From Desulfurococcus sp. (lineage in GTDB: Archaea; Thermoproteota; Thermoprotei_A; Sulfolobales; Desulfurococcaceae): a DNA stretch of 64,000 bases. Numbering within the stretch: position 1 is the first letter of the stretch; every line of letters starts with the position of its first letter. The stretch covers positions 1-64,000 of the forward strand of contig JAPNUX010000003.1 of NCBI GenBank assembly GCA_026626905.1, read 5' to 3'. The notes beneath the pieces were generated by a model, which was not told the origin of the DNA, did no database searches, and saw only the letters and a list, made by a program, of their open reading frames with translations. Below are positions 54,549 through 62,343 of this stretch, one piece after another. A program made the translations under genes and the position numbers.

Positions 54549-54646
54549 TTAAGCCACCATAAGGATCTTCAATGCGAACCTCAGGGTAAAATATTATTTA
54601 ATGCCAGCCTTGTATTAGCTAGTGGAATCGATTAAGGGGGTGCAGG

Positions 54647-55198
54647 ATGGTTACACTACTCGAGCTATTCGTTGAGTTCTTGAAGATAGGGTTCTTCATG
54701 TTCGGTGGCGGGTACGGGGGGATAGCCTTAATCTACAAGGAGCTCGTTGAGATAAAGAAGTGGATTACCAGTGAGGAGTTCACGGAGCTCCTCGGTATAG
54801 CTGAAAGCACCCCTGGACCCATAGCGATAAATTCTGCGACATGGATCGGCTATGTGCTTAAAGGAATACCTGGCTCTATAGTGGCGACTCTGGGAGTAGT
54901 TCTACCAGCATACCTAGTAATACTATCTATAGTAATAGTTCTTAGACCCTACATGAATAGTGAGGTAGTGAAAGTACTTTTCCGAGGTATAAATGCAGCT
55001 GTAGTTGCACTAATACTCTACGCTCTACTCAGGGTTGGCGAAGGCGTTCTCCTCTCGAATAACACTGTAAACTACATTACGGTAGCAATATTCATACTCG
55101 CGTTCACTCTACTATACGGGTGGAACCTGCATCCAATAATAGTGATACTAGCGTCGGCAGCTATAAGCCTCATCCTGAAATACTTTCTCGGAATATAG
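54647..55198 (+). CDS. Chromate transporter-type (CHR) half-size membrane protein
   Basis: A 183-residue CHR domain with FFMFGGGYGGIALIYKEL near residue 17 and AESTPGPIAINSATWIGY near 50, then hydrophobic helices to the end. Short CHR proteins usually come as two adjacent genes that form a pair; only one is present here, with none next to it. Export of chromate is known for some family members, but the natural substrate is uncertain. ATG 54647 after GGGGGTGCAGG. Confidence 0.88.
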   Translation: MVTLLELFVEFLKIGFFMFGGGYGGIALIYKELVEIKKWITSEEFTELLGIAESTPGPIAINSATWIGYVLKGIPGSIVATLGVVLPAYLVILSIVIVLRPYMNSEVVKVLFRGINAAVVALILYALLRVGEGVLLSNNTVNYITVAIFILAFTLLYGWNLHPIIVILASAAISLILKYFLGI

Positions 55199-55234
55199 AA
55201 CCGCATTCTTCTTTTAACTTAAATAATCCTTAAG

Positions 55235-55242
55235 TTTTATAA
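55235..55242 (+). promoter_or_regulatory. TATA box of the S8e gene
   Basis: TTTTATAA, centred about 46 bases before GTG 55285, predicts a transcript start near 55264, just before the hairpin over the ribosome-binding site. Confidence 0.5.
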
Positions 55243-55264
55243 TCAGGAGGTGTTAGTCAATAGA

Positions 55265-55280
55265 AGCACCAGGAGGTGCT
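55265..55280 (+). promoter_or_regulatory. Hairpin covering the S8e ribosome-binding site
   Basis: AGCACC (55265-55270) and GGTGCT (55275-55280) form a 6-bp stem with loop AGGA. Part of the AGGAGGTG ribosome-binding site of the S8e gene (55271-55278) is thus in the loop and stem, 4 bases before GTG 55285. Confidence 0.45.
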
Positions 55281-55284
55281 TGAA

Positions 55285-55671
55285 GTGTCCTACTACCAGG
55301 GCAATGATTTGAGAAAACCTTCAGGCGGGTTGAAGGGCAAGCATAGAGGTAAGAGGAAGCACGAGCTCGGCTCTCCACCTACAAACACTAGTATAGGGGA
55401 GAGCGATGTGAAAGTAGCTGTGAGAACCTATGGAGGCAACTATAAGATTAGATTGAAGAAAGCACTCTACGTTAATGTAGCTATACCGAGAGAGAAGACA
55501 GCGAGGAAAGTGAAGATAATTGATGTTGTTGAGACGCCATCAAACCCCCAGAATGCTAGATTCAAGATAATATCGAAGGGTAGTATTGTGAGAACAGAGT
55601 TAGGGCTAGTCAAGATTACATCAAGGCCCGGGCAAGAAGGCGTATTAAACGGCATCCTCGTGAAGCAGTAG
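55285..55671 (+). CDS. rps8e: Ribosomal protein S8e
   Basis: A 128-residue ribosomal protein with YYQGNDLRKPSGGLKGKHRGKRKHELG at the start, the S8e signature, and VVETPSNPQNARFKIISKGSIV later. The frame can be read from GTG 55276, but GTG 55285 gives the family's usual N-terminus and lies at the proper distance from AGGAGGTG. It belongs to the small subunit. SRP19 follows 12-24 bases later. Confidence 0.93.
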   Translation: MSYYQGNDLRKPSGGLKGKHRGKRKHELGSPPTNTSIGESDVKVAVRTYGGNYKIRLKKALYVNVAIPREKTARKVKIIDVVETPSNPQNARFKIISKGSIVRTELGLVKITSRPGQEGVLNGILVKQ

Positions 55672-55694
55672 GATTCTAGGCGGTGAGGGTCTTT

Positions 55695-55991
55695 TTGAGC
55701 ACCCGTGACTACGAGGGAAGAAGAATCATCATCTACCCTCACTACATTGATGCTAGGAGAAGCCGGAGGAAGGGGCGGAAGATAAGTCTAAGCAAGGCTG
55801 TCCCTTCTCCGAGTATAAGCGAGATATTAAAAGCCTGCGAGAAGCTAGGCTTAAACCCTACACACGAGGATAAAAGTAGTCCTAGAAGCTATGATATCAG
55901 GGGGCGTGTAGTAATCGATAAGAAGGCGAGGAAACTAGAACTGCTGCACGCAATAGCGAGAGAGATTAAAGCTATGAGGTCTCCAAGATAG
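55695..55991 (+). CDS. srp19: Signal recognition particle protein SRP19
   Basis: A 98-residue protein: IIIYPHYIDARRSRRKGRKISLSKAVPSPSISEI is the SRP19 signature, with SYDIRGRVVIDKKARK near residue 76 and a basic end. It binds SRP RNA and helps load SRP54 for membrane targeting. TTG 55695, 5 bases after GGTGAGGGT, gives the usual N-terminus; GTG 55683 is an alternative in-frame start. The SRP RNA gene was not found in the window. Confidence 0.9.
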   Translation: MSTRDYEGRRIIIYPHYIDARRSRRKGRKISLSKAVPSPSISEILKACEKLGLNPTHEDKSSPRSYDIRGRVVIDKKARKLELLHAIAREIKAMRSPR

Positions 55992-56122
55992 TATCCTCTA
56001 TTAAGAATCCTATGGCATTTGGTAGAGATACATGAACGTATTACTGGCTTTTTTAATCGTTTATGTTGAAAATATAATAATACATTTCCTTTGTATTAAA
56101 CTGCATCTAAGGGGCGTCTCCC

Positions 56123-56129
56123 TTATATA
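56123..56129 (+). promoter_or_regulatory. TATA box of the gar1-tfb operon
   Basis: TTATATA predicts a transcript start near 56152. This lies after ATG 56150, which supports ATG 56177 as the gar1 start. The surrounding gap 55992-56149 is AT-rich and otherwise empty, apart from a short AAGGG/CCCTT inverted repeat at 56109-56124. Confidence 0.5.
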
Positions 56130-56176
56130 CAAACCAAGATAGATCATATATGACGCTAACCTTACAGGTGGCGCTT

Positions 56177-56431
56177 ATGCGTAGATTAGGCTTTATCGAA
56201 GTAGCCTTGAGAAGCGGCCTCCTCGTTGTCAAGCCACGCGGGGTAGATGTGACCAGGTTGCTGAACTCTCCAGTCTACGATGAAAGCTACAGGAGGGTGG
56301 GGAGGATAGTAGATGTTATCGGTAGAGTAGATGACCCAAGAGTTATCGTGAAGCTGGAAAGCGGGGCTCAGGTATCATCTTCCCTCCTCTACTACTCAGC
56401 TAGAGAGAAGCGTAGAGGGAGAAGGCGTTGA
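56177..56431 (+). CDS. gar1: H/ACA sRNP protein Gar1
   Basis: An 84-residue small beta-barrel protein (MRRLGFIEVALRSGLLVVKPRGVD ... LNSPVYDESYRRVGRIVDVIGRVDDPRVIVKL), matching archaeal Gar1, with an Arg-rich tail. It joins Cbf5, Nop10 and L7Ae in guide-directed pseudouridylation and supports substrate turnover. ATG 56177 follows GGTGGC. Its stop overlaps the TFB start (TTGA), the common gar1-tfb pairing in archaea. Confidence 0.9.
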   Translation: MRRLGFIEVALRSGLLVVKPRGVDVTRLLNSPVYDESYRRVGRIVDVIGRVDDPRVIVKLESGAQVSSSLLYYSAREKRRGRRR

Positions 56432-57309
56432 AGAGCCCGTTGAGATGTCGCTACTGCGGCTCCACGAATATAATCTACGACCCTGAGCACGACGCCTATG
56501 TATGCCAGGTGTGTGGTTCAGTGCTAGATGAAAGACCAGCTTACCAGGGCTATGAAGGCTTCTCTAAGAGCGAGAACACCCCCCGCTACAGTGGAGCCTT
56601 CACGCACATGGTTCACGACCATGGGGTTGGAGGCACGGAGATAGCAGGAAGCTTCATGAAGCATATTAGAGAGGGGAGGGGGTGGGTTAGAGCTAACAGC
56701 GAGATCAGAGTTGAGAAGAAGGATAGAAGACTTAAGAGAGCACTCCAAGAGCTCAACGAGTACCTCAGGATACTGGATCCACCTATAGCGATAAGAGAGA
56801 CTGCTGCAAGACTCATCCACGAGACTGTCAGAGGCAGGAACTACAAGGAGAAGACTATTAGGAGGATAGTTCTAGCAGCCATATACCTGTCATATAAGAT
56901 CCATAAGCAGCCAAGATCCCCTAAGCTCTTCTCGCAGGAGCTAGGAATATCAGAGAGCGATCTATGGGATGGCGTTAGAATGATACGTGAAGCCACTAGT
57001 AGCGTTAAGCTGGGAAGCGAGCACTACGATCCACGCCACTACGTGGGCTTCATAACCCGCAGGTTAAACATGCCTCCCGTGGTTGAAGCACTCGCTAACC
57101 TAATAGTCACTAGCGTAGAGGAACACGGCTTCATAAGTGGTAAGAATCCTGCAAGCCTAGCAGCTGCATCAGTATACCTAGCAGGCATCCTCAGCAACAA
57201 TAAGAGGAATCAAACAGAGGTTGCAGAGAAGGTAGGCCTCACTGATGTTGCGATTAGAAACACATACGACTCGATAATAAGGAACATAGATATTGAAATC
57301 CTGCTTTAA
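56428..57309 (+). CDS. tfb: Transcription initiation factor B (TFB)
   Basis: A 293-residue TFIIB homologue. It has a zinc ribbon CRYCGSTNIIYDPEHDAYVCQVCGSV at residues 7-32, a B-reader/linker, then two cyclin-like repeats (about 105-190 and 200-293), with NKRNQTEVAEKVGLTDVAIRNTY near 265-287 in the second. It binds TBP-TATA and BRE and recruits RNA polymerase. Start is TTG 56428, coupled to gar1. Confidence 0.96.
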   Translation: MKSPLRCRYCGSTNIIYDPEHDAYVCQVCGSVLDERPAYQGYEGFSKSENTPRYSGAFTHMVHDHGVGGTEIAGSFMKHIREGRGWVRANSEIRVEKKDRRLKRALQELNEYLRILDPPIAIRETAARLIHETVRGRNYKEKTIRRIVLAAIYLSYKIHKQPRSPKLFSQELGISESDLWDGVRMIREATSSVKLGSEHYDPRHYVGFITRRLNMPPVVEALANLIVTSVEEHGFISGKNPASLAAASVYLAGILSNNKRNQTEVAEKVGLTDVAIRNTYDSIIRNIDIEILL

Positions 57310-57345
57310 GCTACCACAGCATTTTCTTGAAGACTGCGAGCTGAA

Positions 57346-57420
57346 TGGGCCCGCGGGGATTTGAACCCCGGGCCTCCGCCGTGTGAGGGCGGCGTCCTAA
57401 CCAGGCTAGACGACGGGCCC
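57346..57420 (-). tRNA. tRNA-Val (anticodon CAC)
   Basis: On the minus strand: acceptor GGGCCCG/CGGGCCC, D-stem GTCT/GGAC, anticodon stem CCGCC/GGCGG with loop CTCACAC giving anticodon CAC (Val, GUG), T-stem CGGGG/CCCCG with loop TTCAAAT, discriminator A. There is no intron and CCA is not encoded. Length is 75 with the discriminator. It lies in the gap between tfb and a divergent amidotransferase gene. Confidence 0.95.
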
Positions 57421-57466
57421 TATCGGTTAAATGAGATGAATTGCTGGGAGCTAATAAGTCTTAGGC

Positions 57467-57476
57467 TTAATATATA
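57467..57476 (+). promoter_or_regulatory. TATA box of the class II amidotransferase gene
   Basis: TTAATATATA is centred near 57472. The expected start of transcription near 57497 coincides with GTG 57495, so the mRNA would be leaderless or nearly so. Confidence 0.5.
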
Positions 57477-57494
57477 GCATTCAGGGTGCTGGGT

Positions 57495-58331
57495 GTGTGC
57501 AGGCTCCTAGCTGCATGGTTTAGCAGAGAAGGCATGAGCCTCCTGGATGAAGTAGTAGATGCATTCGTAGAGGGTAGTAGACGCGACCCGTATCTTGAAA
57601 AGGCGACTGGGGGGAGAAGTAGCGCCCATGATGATGGATGGGGGATTGCAGCAGTAGGCTACGGGGATACCCCCAGCGTTATCTATCATAGAATGTTGGA
57701 GCCCATATTCTCGGAGAGTAGTATTAGAGCACTAGAATTCATCAAAAAGAGGTTGAAGAGGTATAGAGAGGTCTACCTGCTAATCCACTCCCGTAAATCC
57801 TCTAGAAATGAACCCTACGGGTACGATTATACTCACCCATTCATAAGACTCATGGAGAACGGTGTACTGTGGTTTGCTCACAACGGGGGAGCCCGGAAGG
57901 AGGAGCTTGCTAGAGTACTCGGCGTCTACCCGTGGGTGAGAGTAGACTCAGAGCTCCTAGGATACTATATTATGGGGAGGATTGACGAGTGTATTGAAAA
58001 CAACAGTATTGATGAGTGTGTTAGCAAAGCCTACCTGGAGGGATTAAAGTTTATTCCTGAGGGCTCAGGATACAACACGGGTCTACTAGCATTAATCTCA
58101 GAGAATGCTTCACTCTACGTATCCCATAAGGTTCCCGGTAGCCCGCTGCCAGAGCTCCTCGAGTACTATGAGATTGTAGCGTATACATCTCCAAGCATAG
58201 TGCTAGCAGGCTCTATAACACTCAGAGATTATCTTCCAAGCGTGTTCTCTACTGGATTCGAGAGAACTATACTGGAGCCGGGAGTCTACAGGATTGAGCA
58301 GGGGGGCGTCAAGTTGATCACAAGGTTGTAG
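57495..58331 (+). CDS. Class II glutamine amidotransferase-like protein
   Basis: A 278-residue Ntn-hydrolase-type amidotransferase. GTG 57495 gives MCRLLAAWF, placing the nucleophile Cys at residue 2. HDDGWGIAAVGY near 45, LIHSRKSS near 95, NGVLWFAHNGG near 118-128 and NTGLLALIS near 195 are class II features. Relatives (YafJ/EgtC-like) include gamma-glutamyl hydrolases; the acceptor or substrate is unknown. The longer start 57486 would bury the Cys. The next gene follows after 23 bases. Confidence 0.8.
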   Translation: MCRLLAAWFSREGMSLLDEVVDAFVEGSRRDPYLEKATGGRSSAHDDGWGIAAVGYGDTPSVIYHRMLEPIFSESSIRALEFIKKRLKRYREVYLLIHSRKSSRNEPYGYDYTHPFIRLMENGVLWFAHNGGARKEELARVLGVYPWVRVDSELLGYYIMGRIDECIENNSIDECVSKAYLEGLKFIPEGSGYNTGLLALISENASLYVSHKVPGSPLPELLEYYEIVAYTSPSIVLAGSITLRDYLPSVFSTGFERTILEPGVYRIEQGGVKLITRL

Positions 58332-58354
58332 TAGCAGGGATCCAGGGGAGTCTA

Positions 58355-59509
58355 GTGTTCTGCAGTAAAATCCATAGGATAGGCTTCATAGTCAACCCTA
58401 TAGCAGGCATGGGTGGCAGGGTGGGATTAAAGGGTACTGATGGCGATGCCTACAGGATAGCTCTTGAGAGAGGGGCTCAACCTATATCACCATTAAGAGC
58501 TATTGAATTCCTTAATAGTATTCAAGCCGAATGCTTCGAGATACATGCTGCACCTGGTGTAATGGGGGCTGAAGAAGTAGAGGCAAGCAGGCAGAGGAAT
58601 AGGCTTGCCGGTGTAATCGGTGAGATCAGAGGAGAGGTGACAACAAGAGATGACACTATAAGGATTGCTGCAGCTATGAAGAGAGTTGTAGATGCACTAG
58701 TCTTCGTGGGAGGAGATGGAACAGCTAGAGATATACTTGAAGCTGTTGACGGCGAGCTACCGGTTCTAGGAGTGCCGAGCGGCGTGAAAATGTATAGTAG
58801 TGTATTTGCTCTTAACCCTCGTGTAGCAGCCGAGATTCTAGCCAGGTTTATTAGAGGAGAAGCCTCCATTGAGGAACGCGAGGTACTAGATGTAGATGAA
58901 GAAGCATTCAGGTCAGATAGACTCTCACTGAAGATCCACGGCTACCTTAAAACGATAGTCTACCATGGCTTAACTCAAGCAAGCAAGACTATCATGGCTG
59001 GGGCTGACGAAGAGCTCAGCAAGAAAGCCATTGCAGAGTACATTGTGGAGAACATGGAGCCAGATGTACCCTATATTCTCGGGCCTGGCTCAACAGTTAA
59101 AGCTGTATGCAGGGAGCTGAACGTGGAGTGCACTCTACTAGGAGTTGACGTGGTCGTCGATAAAGTACTAGTCTTAAAGGATGCATGGGAGAAGCAGCTG
59201 CTCGAGATACTAGACAAGTATGGGAGAGCTAAGCTAATTGTAACCCCGATTGGAGGCCAGGGATTCCTACTCGGGAGGGGGAACCAGCAGATATCTCCGA
59301 GAGTACTATCCCGTATGAGGAGGGAGGACCTGGTGATTGTTGCCACGGAATCTAAGATCAAGCAGCTTAAAACCCTCTACGTGGATACTGGTGATCCAAT
59401 TCTAGATAGAGCTCTCGAGGGATACTATAGAGTTGTAGTCGGCTATGGGAGAAGTATTGTGGTAAAGGTTTCCTCCGGGCGCTTCTTCGAGAACAGTAAC
59501 AGTAATTAA
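58355..59509 (+). CDS. ATP-NAD kinase-like protein (COG3199)
   Basis: A 384-residue protein of the NAD/diacylglycerol-kinase superfamily: IGFIVNPIAGMGGRVGLKGTDG near residue 8 and the VFVGGDGTARDILEAV motif near 113-128. The C-terminal half has IVTPIGGQGFLLGRGNQQISPRVL. These archaeal proteins are annotated as ATP-NAD kinases, yet the main archaeal NadK is a different group, so another phosphoryl acceptor is possible. GTG 58355, in line with the amidotransferase gene. Confidence 0.8.
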   Translation: MFCSKIHRIGFIVNPIAGMGGRVGLKGTDGDAYRIALERGAQPISPLRAIEFLNSIQAECFEIHAAPGVMGAEEVEASRQRNRLAGVIGEIRGEVTTRDDTIRIAAAMKRVVDALVFVGGDGTARDILEAVDGELPVLGVPSGVKMYSSVFALNPRVAAEILARFIRGEASIEEREVLDVDEEAFRSDRLSLKIHGYLKTIVYHGLTQASKTIMAGADEELSKKAIAEYIVENMEPDVPYILGPGSTVKAVCRELNVECTLLGVDVVVDKVLVLKDAWEKQLLEILDKYGRAKLIVTPIGGQGFLLGRGNQQISPRVLSRMRREDLVIVATESKIKQLKTLYVDTGDPILDRALEGYYRVVVGYGRSIVVKVSSGRFFENSNSN

Positions 59510-59534
59510 GCCTGTCTCGATAGTAACCTTAATT

Positions 59535-60470
59535 GTGGTAGCCTTGAGCACCACCGGCGACCTCGTTAGGAGAGCCTTGGAGACAGCATCCGACTCCAGC
59601 AGACTTGAAAACCTGATATTAGAGTCTATACCACTACTCCAGGAGAATGGGGCGGCTTTTAGAGTCTACAAGCCCGGTGTCATAGAATTCCATGAGGCTA
59701 CTAGTGTATCCTTCATTGGCGATGTGCACGGAGATTTCTACTCGCTTACATCAATCCTGGAGAACGTTGTTCCAAGGATAACCAGTGGAGGTACTGCTGT
59801 ATTCCTAGGAGACTATATTGATAGAGGGTATGCTCAAGTAGAATCTATAGCACTCACATTAATCCTAAAGAACACCTACCCTGATAGAGTCGTCTTGCTT
59901 AGAGGTAACCACGAGCCGCCGGAATGGCTTAAACCATACCCCCATGACTTCCCTGATGTTCTCCGCAGGATGTTTGGTGATAAATGGGTTAGACTCTACG
60001 ACTCCTTTAAGGATCTGTTCTCAAAGCTACCTCTCATAGCCTTCAGAAGAAATGGGTTCCTGGCGGTGCATGGAGGCCCGCCTTTAAAATCCATTAGAAG
60101 CAATAGCTTCGAGGAGGCTTTCGAGATAGGGTTGCCAGGCTTCTCAGCTGAAACCTTGGAGTCAGTGCTCTGGAGTGACCCCACAGAGCTTAATGTAAGT
60201 ATTATTCCATCTCCGCGTGGAGCTGGATACCTATACGGCTTCAAATTCACGGAGAAAGCCTTAAGCTTAATTAATGGTAGATTCATTGTGAGAGGCCACG
60301 AGTATGTTAACGGGTATAAGGAGACTCATGAAGGGCGAGTTATAACAGTTTTCTCAGCTCCAATAGTATACGAGTTAAGGTACGCCGGGCTAATCATATA
60401 CGAGGAGGGGGAGGAAGGATACAAGCTAGAGAAGATCCTAGTGGAACCTAAGTACGCTAAAGGAGTTTAA
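59535..60470 (+). CDS. PPP-family serine/threonine protein phosphatase
   Basis: A 311-residue PP1/PP2A-like phosphatase with all metal motifs: FIGDVHGDFYSL near residue 53, FLGDYIDRGYAQ near 92, LLRGNHEPPEWL near 118, FLAVHGGPP near 173 and RGHEYVNGY near 253. It removes phosphate from Ser/Thr of proteins. No partner kinase gene lies nearby. Starts at GTG 59535 or TTG 59544; 25 bases after the NAD-kinase-like gene. Confidence 0.9.
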   Translation: MVALSTTGDLVRRALETASDSSRLENLILESIPLLQENGAAFRVYKPGVIEFHEATSVSFIGDVHGDFYSLTSILENVVPRITSGGTAVFLGDYIDRGYAQVESIALTLILKNTYPDRVVLLRGNHEPPEWLKPYPHDFPDVLRRMFGDKWVRLYDSFKDLFSKLPLIAFRRNGFLAVHGGPPLKSIRSNSFEEAFEIGLPGFSAETLESVLWSDPTELNVSIIPSPRGAGYLYGFKFTEKALSLINGRFIVRGHEYVNGYKETHEGRVITVFSAPIVYELRYAGLIIYEEGEEGYKLEKILVEPKYAKGV

Positions 60471-60479
60471 CTTACACAG

Positions 60480-60537
60480 GCTTACTAACACCTGCTTGAG
60501 AGGGAAGTTCAAGCCTCCACGTGCACTCCGAGTAAGC
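60480..60537. other. Nested inverted repeats after the PPP phosphatase gene
   Basis: GCTTAC (60480-60485) pairs with GTAAGC (60532-60537), and inside it GCTTGA (60494-60499) pairs with TCAAGC (60509-60514) with a 9-base loop. The two perfect 6-bp stems form a possible 58-base folded RNA or a 3'-end element about 10 bases past the phosphatase stop. No known family was recognised. Confidence 0.3.
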
Positions 60538-60613
60538 ATCTAACTGTTTCAGAAAGCGTGTAGGCACATTTAATAAGTCTCTTAGACTTCTCTACCCTCA
60601 TAGGGTGTAGGAT

Positions 60614-60928
60614 GTGCCTAGGAGAACGAGAAGAGAGCTGGCTGAAAGCGTGGAGAGAGCAGTAGGCGATATAATCGAGGAGCTCATAGAGAAATACTAT
60701 AGTGATAGAGTAGAACGCTACATGGATTACGAGGAGCTGCTATACATGATTGGAAAGGAGATTTCTAACAATGTATTCAAAGGTAGGGCGATACCAGAGG
60801 AGATTGAAGCCTACCTCTACAAGCTGAGGGAGAAGAAAGGGTATGCTAAACTAATTCTAAGCTACCTTATAGGTAAAACACTCGAATCCATGGAGGAGGT
60901 TAAAGGCTATACTACGATATCCGAGTAG
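60614..60928 (+). CDS. Small helical hypothetical protein
   Basis: A 104-residue, strongly charged, almost all-helical protein (RRTRRELAESVERAVGDIIEELIEKYYSDRVERYMDYEELLYMIG...). GTG 60614 start; a TATA-like ATTTAATAAG lies at 60569-60578. No family was recognised. It precedes a zinc-ribbon protein by 20 bases and may form a pair with it. Confidence 0.6.
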   Translation: MPRRTRRELAESVERAVGDIIEELIEKYYSDRVERYMDYEELLYMIGKEISNNVFKGRAIPEEIEAYLYKLREKKGYAKLILSYLIGKTLESMEEVKGYTTISE

Positions 60929-60948
60929 ACTCCTAGTGAGAGTAGAGG

Positions 60949-61776
60949 GTGTCGAGTATACCTAGCAGGAAGCGCGGGAAGAGGAAAAAAGAGGAAAAAG
61001 AGGAGCCTAAAGTTAAAGACAAGGGGAAGAGCCGTAAAAGCGTGTCTAAAAGGCCTGCCCGAGTCTTTGATACCAGCAGGCTTGTCGAAGAAGTCCTTGA
61101 CCAGGTTTACGCTACTCTAGGACTAGATGCACTCGACGTAGACAGGGAGGTGGCTTTACGGATAGCCCGTGAGATAGCAGAGCTTGCAGCCTCAGGGTAT
61201 ACGAGTAAGCCGAGCCTTGATGCTCTTCTAAAGAAGATCCAGCGTAATAAGGCTGTATTAAACGAGCTTATTGCTAGCAGGATCCTGGAGCTTGTTGAAA
61301 AACCATCGCTGAGGACCCTGGAGTTTGTGATCGCTAATGGAGGAAAAGCTATAGTAAGAGATATCTCGAGGCTCTACAAGCTGGCGAGAGAGCAGGGTAG
61401 AGACGACCTTATAGACGCTCTCCGCGCGGTATGGGATAAGCATGGTGTTAAAGGCCTTGTTAAGTGCCCGAGATGCGGGTTTAACAGTATCTCCCCTGAC
61501 TACTCTTGTGTTGTATGCGGCTACGTAGTTTCCGAGAAATACGTGAGAGAGGAGCTAGGCTTCAACGAGAAGTTCAAGGAGTATCTTAAGACAGCTAGTG
61601 TAGCCGAGCTCCGTACTATACTGGAGGCTAGGCTCGTGCTAGCTGATCAAAAATGGGTTTACCCTCCTAGAGGTTTGAGTTTACGTGGGGGAGAAGCCTT
61701 ATACCCTATTCACTTAACTAGAAGCGATGTAGATTTAATTGTGAATGAAATTAACAGTAGAGATATAAGGGTTTAA
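60949..61776 (+). CDS. Hypothetical zinc-ribbon protein
   Basis: A 275-residue protein: a Lys/Arg-rich N-terminal 35 residues, a helical middle (about 40-165) and a zinc ribbon with CPRCGFNSISPDYSCVVCG near residues 170-188, then a helical end. The zinc ribbon and the basic start suggest nucleic-acid binding. GTG 60949. It follows the small helical protein gene. No family was recognised. Confidence 0.6.
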   Translation: MSSIPSRKRGKRKKEEKEEPKVKDKGKSRKSVSKRPARVFDTSRLVEEVLDQVYATLGLDALDVDREVALRIAREIAELAASGYTSKPSLDALLKKIQRNKAVLNELIASRILELVEKPSLRTLEFVIANGGKAIVRDISRLYKLAREQGRDDLIDALRAVWDKHGVKGLVKCPRCGFNSISPDYSCVVCGYVVSEKYVREELGFNEKFKEYLKTASVAELRTILEARLVLADQKWVYPPRGLSLRGGEALYPIHLTRSDVDLIVNEINSRDIRV

Positions 61777-61813
61777 CCTGCTTTTCAGCTCGGGATTCAA
61801 TCCTAGGGTAGCC

Positions 61814-62164
61814 TCATACACGTATATTCACTTTAAGCGATTTGAGGACGCTTCGCAGTCCTCTTCTTAAAGCTGTTACATTTAAGTCAATTGAGCTTAG
61901 ACTACCATAGTGCTCGAATACCTTCTCACCCATATAGTATGCTTCAACATACGGGACGTCTACTTGTCTTTCAGCTAGCTCTGGTGTCTCGTTGACGTTA
62001 ACTCTGCAGAAGAGTATCCTTGGATCGGCGGCTTTCTCAATGTCTCTTAGAGCCCAGGAGATGTATTCTGAATCCTTGACGCCGGGCATGTAGTATTCTA
62101 TAATCACGACTTCATTGCTCATTATAGCCCGCATGAACTCCTCTCTGGTTCGCAGCTCGTACAT
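61814..62164 (-). CDS. Thioredoxin-fold protein without the CxxC motif
   Basis: A 116-residue protein with thioredoxin-like order: VVIIEYYMPGVKDSEYISWALRDIEKAA, ILFCRVNVNETPELAERQVDVPYVEAYYMGEKVFEHYG, including the cis-Pro segment VPYVEAYY. The position of the usual CxxC reads GVKDS, so redox activity is not expected. It may act as a chaperone-like or binding module. ATG 62164. It is divergent from the thermosome gene. Confidence 0.65.
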   Translation of the reverse strand: MYELRTREEFMRAIMSNEVVIIEYYMPGVKDSEYISWALRDIEKAADPRILFCRVNVNETPELAERQVDVPYVEAYYMGEKVFEHYGSLSSIDLNVTALRRGLRSVLKSLKVNIRV

Positions 62165-62281
62165 GTCTTACTCACGCTGAGACGCTTGCACCTCAAGTTT
62201 ATTTATTAGACGAACCCTTTAATAACAATCCTGGTTCATGCTGCCTGTACCTGGCATTTTTAAACAGTTATGGTAAAAAAG

Positions 62282-62289
62282 TTTATATA
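62282..62289 (+). promoter_or_regulatory. TATA box of the thermosome gene
   Basis: TTTATATA in an A-rich setting (AAAAAAG precedes it) is a strong archaeal TATA/BRE arrangement. A transcript start near 62311 is expected, about 33 bases before ATG 62344. Confidence 0.65.
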
Positions 62290-62293
62290 GAAG

Positions 62294-62338
62294 CTCATCC
62301 ATGAGATAGCACACGGATTCTATCATGCTATGGGTGAG
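62294..62338. promoter_or_regulatory. Long inverted repeat between TATA box and thermosome start
   Basis: CTCATCC (62294-62300) faces GGGTGAG (62332-62338, one G-T pair), and ATAGCA (62306-62311) faces TGCTAT (62326-62331). The arms flank the predicted transcript start. It may be a binding site for a heat-response regulator; if transcription began further upstream, the same DNA would fold over the ribosome-binding site GGTGAGGGG. Confidence 0.4.
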
Positions 62339-62343
62339 GGGTT

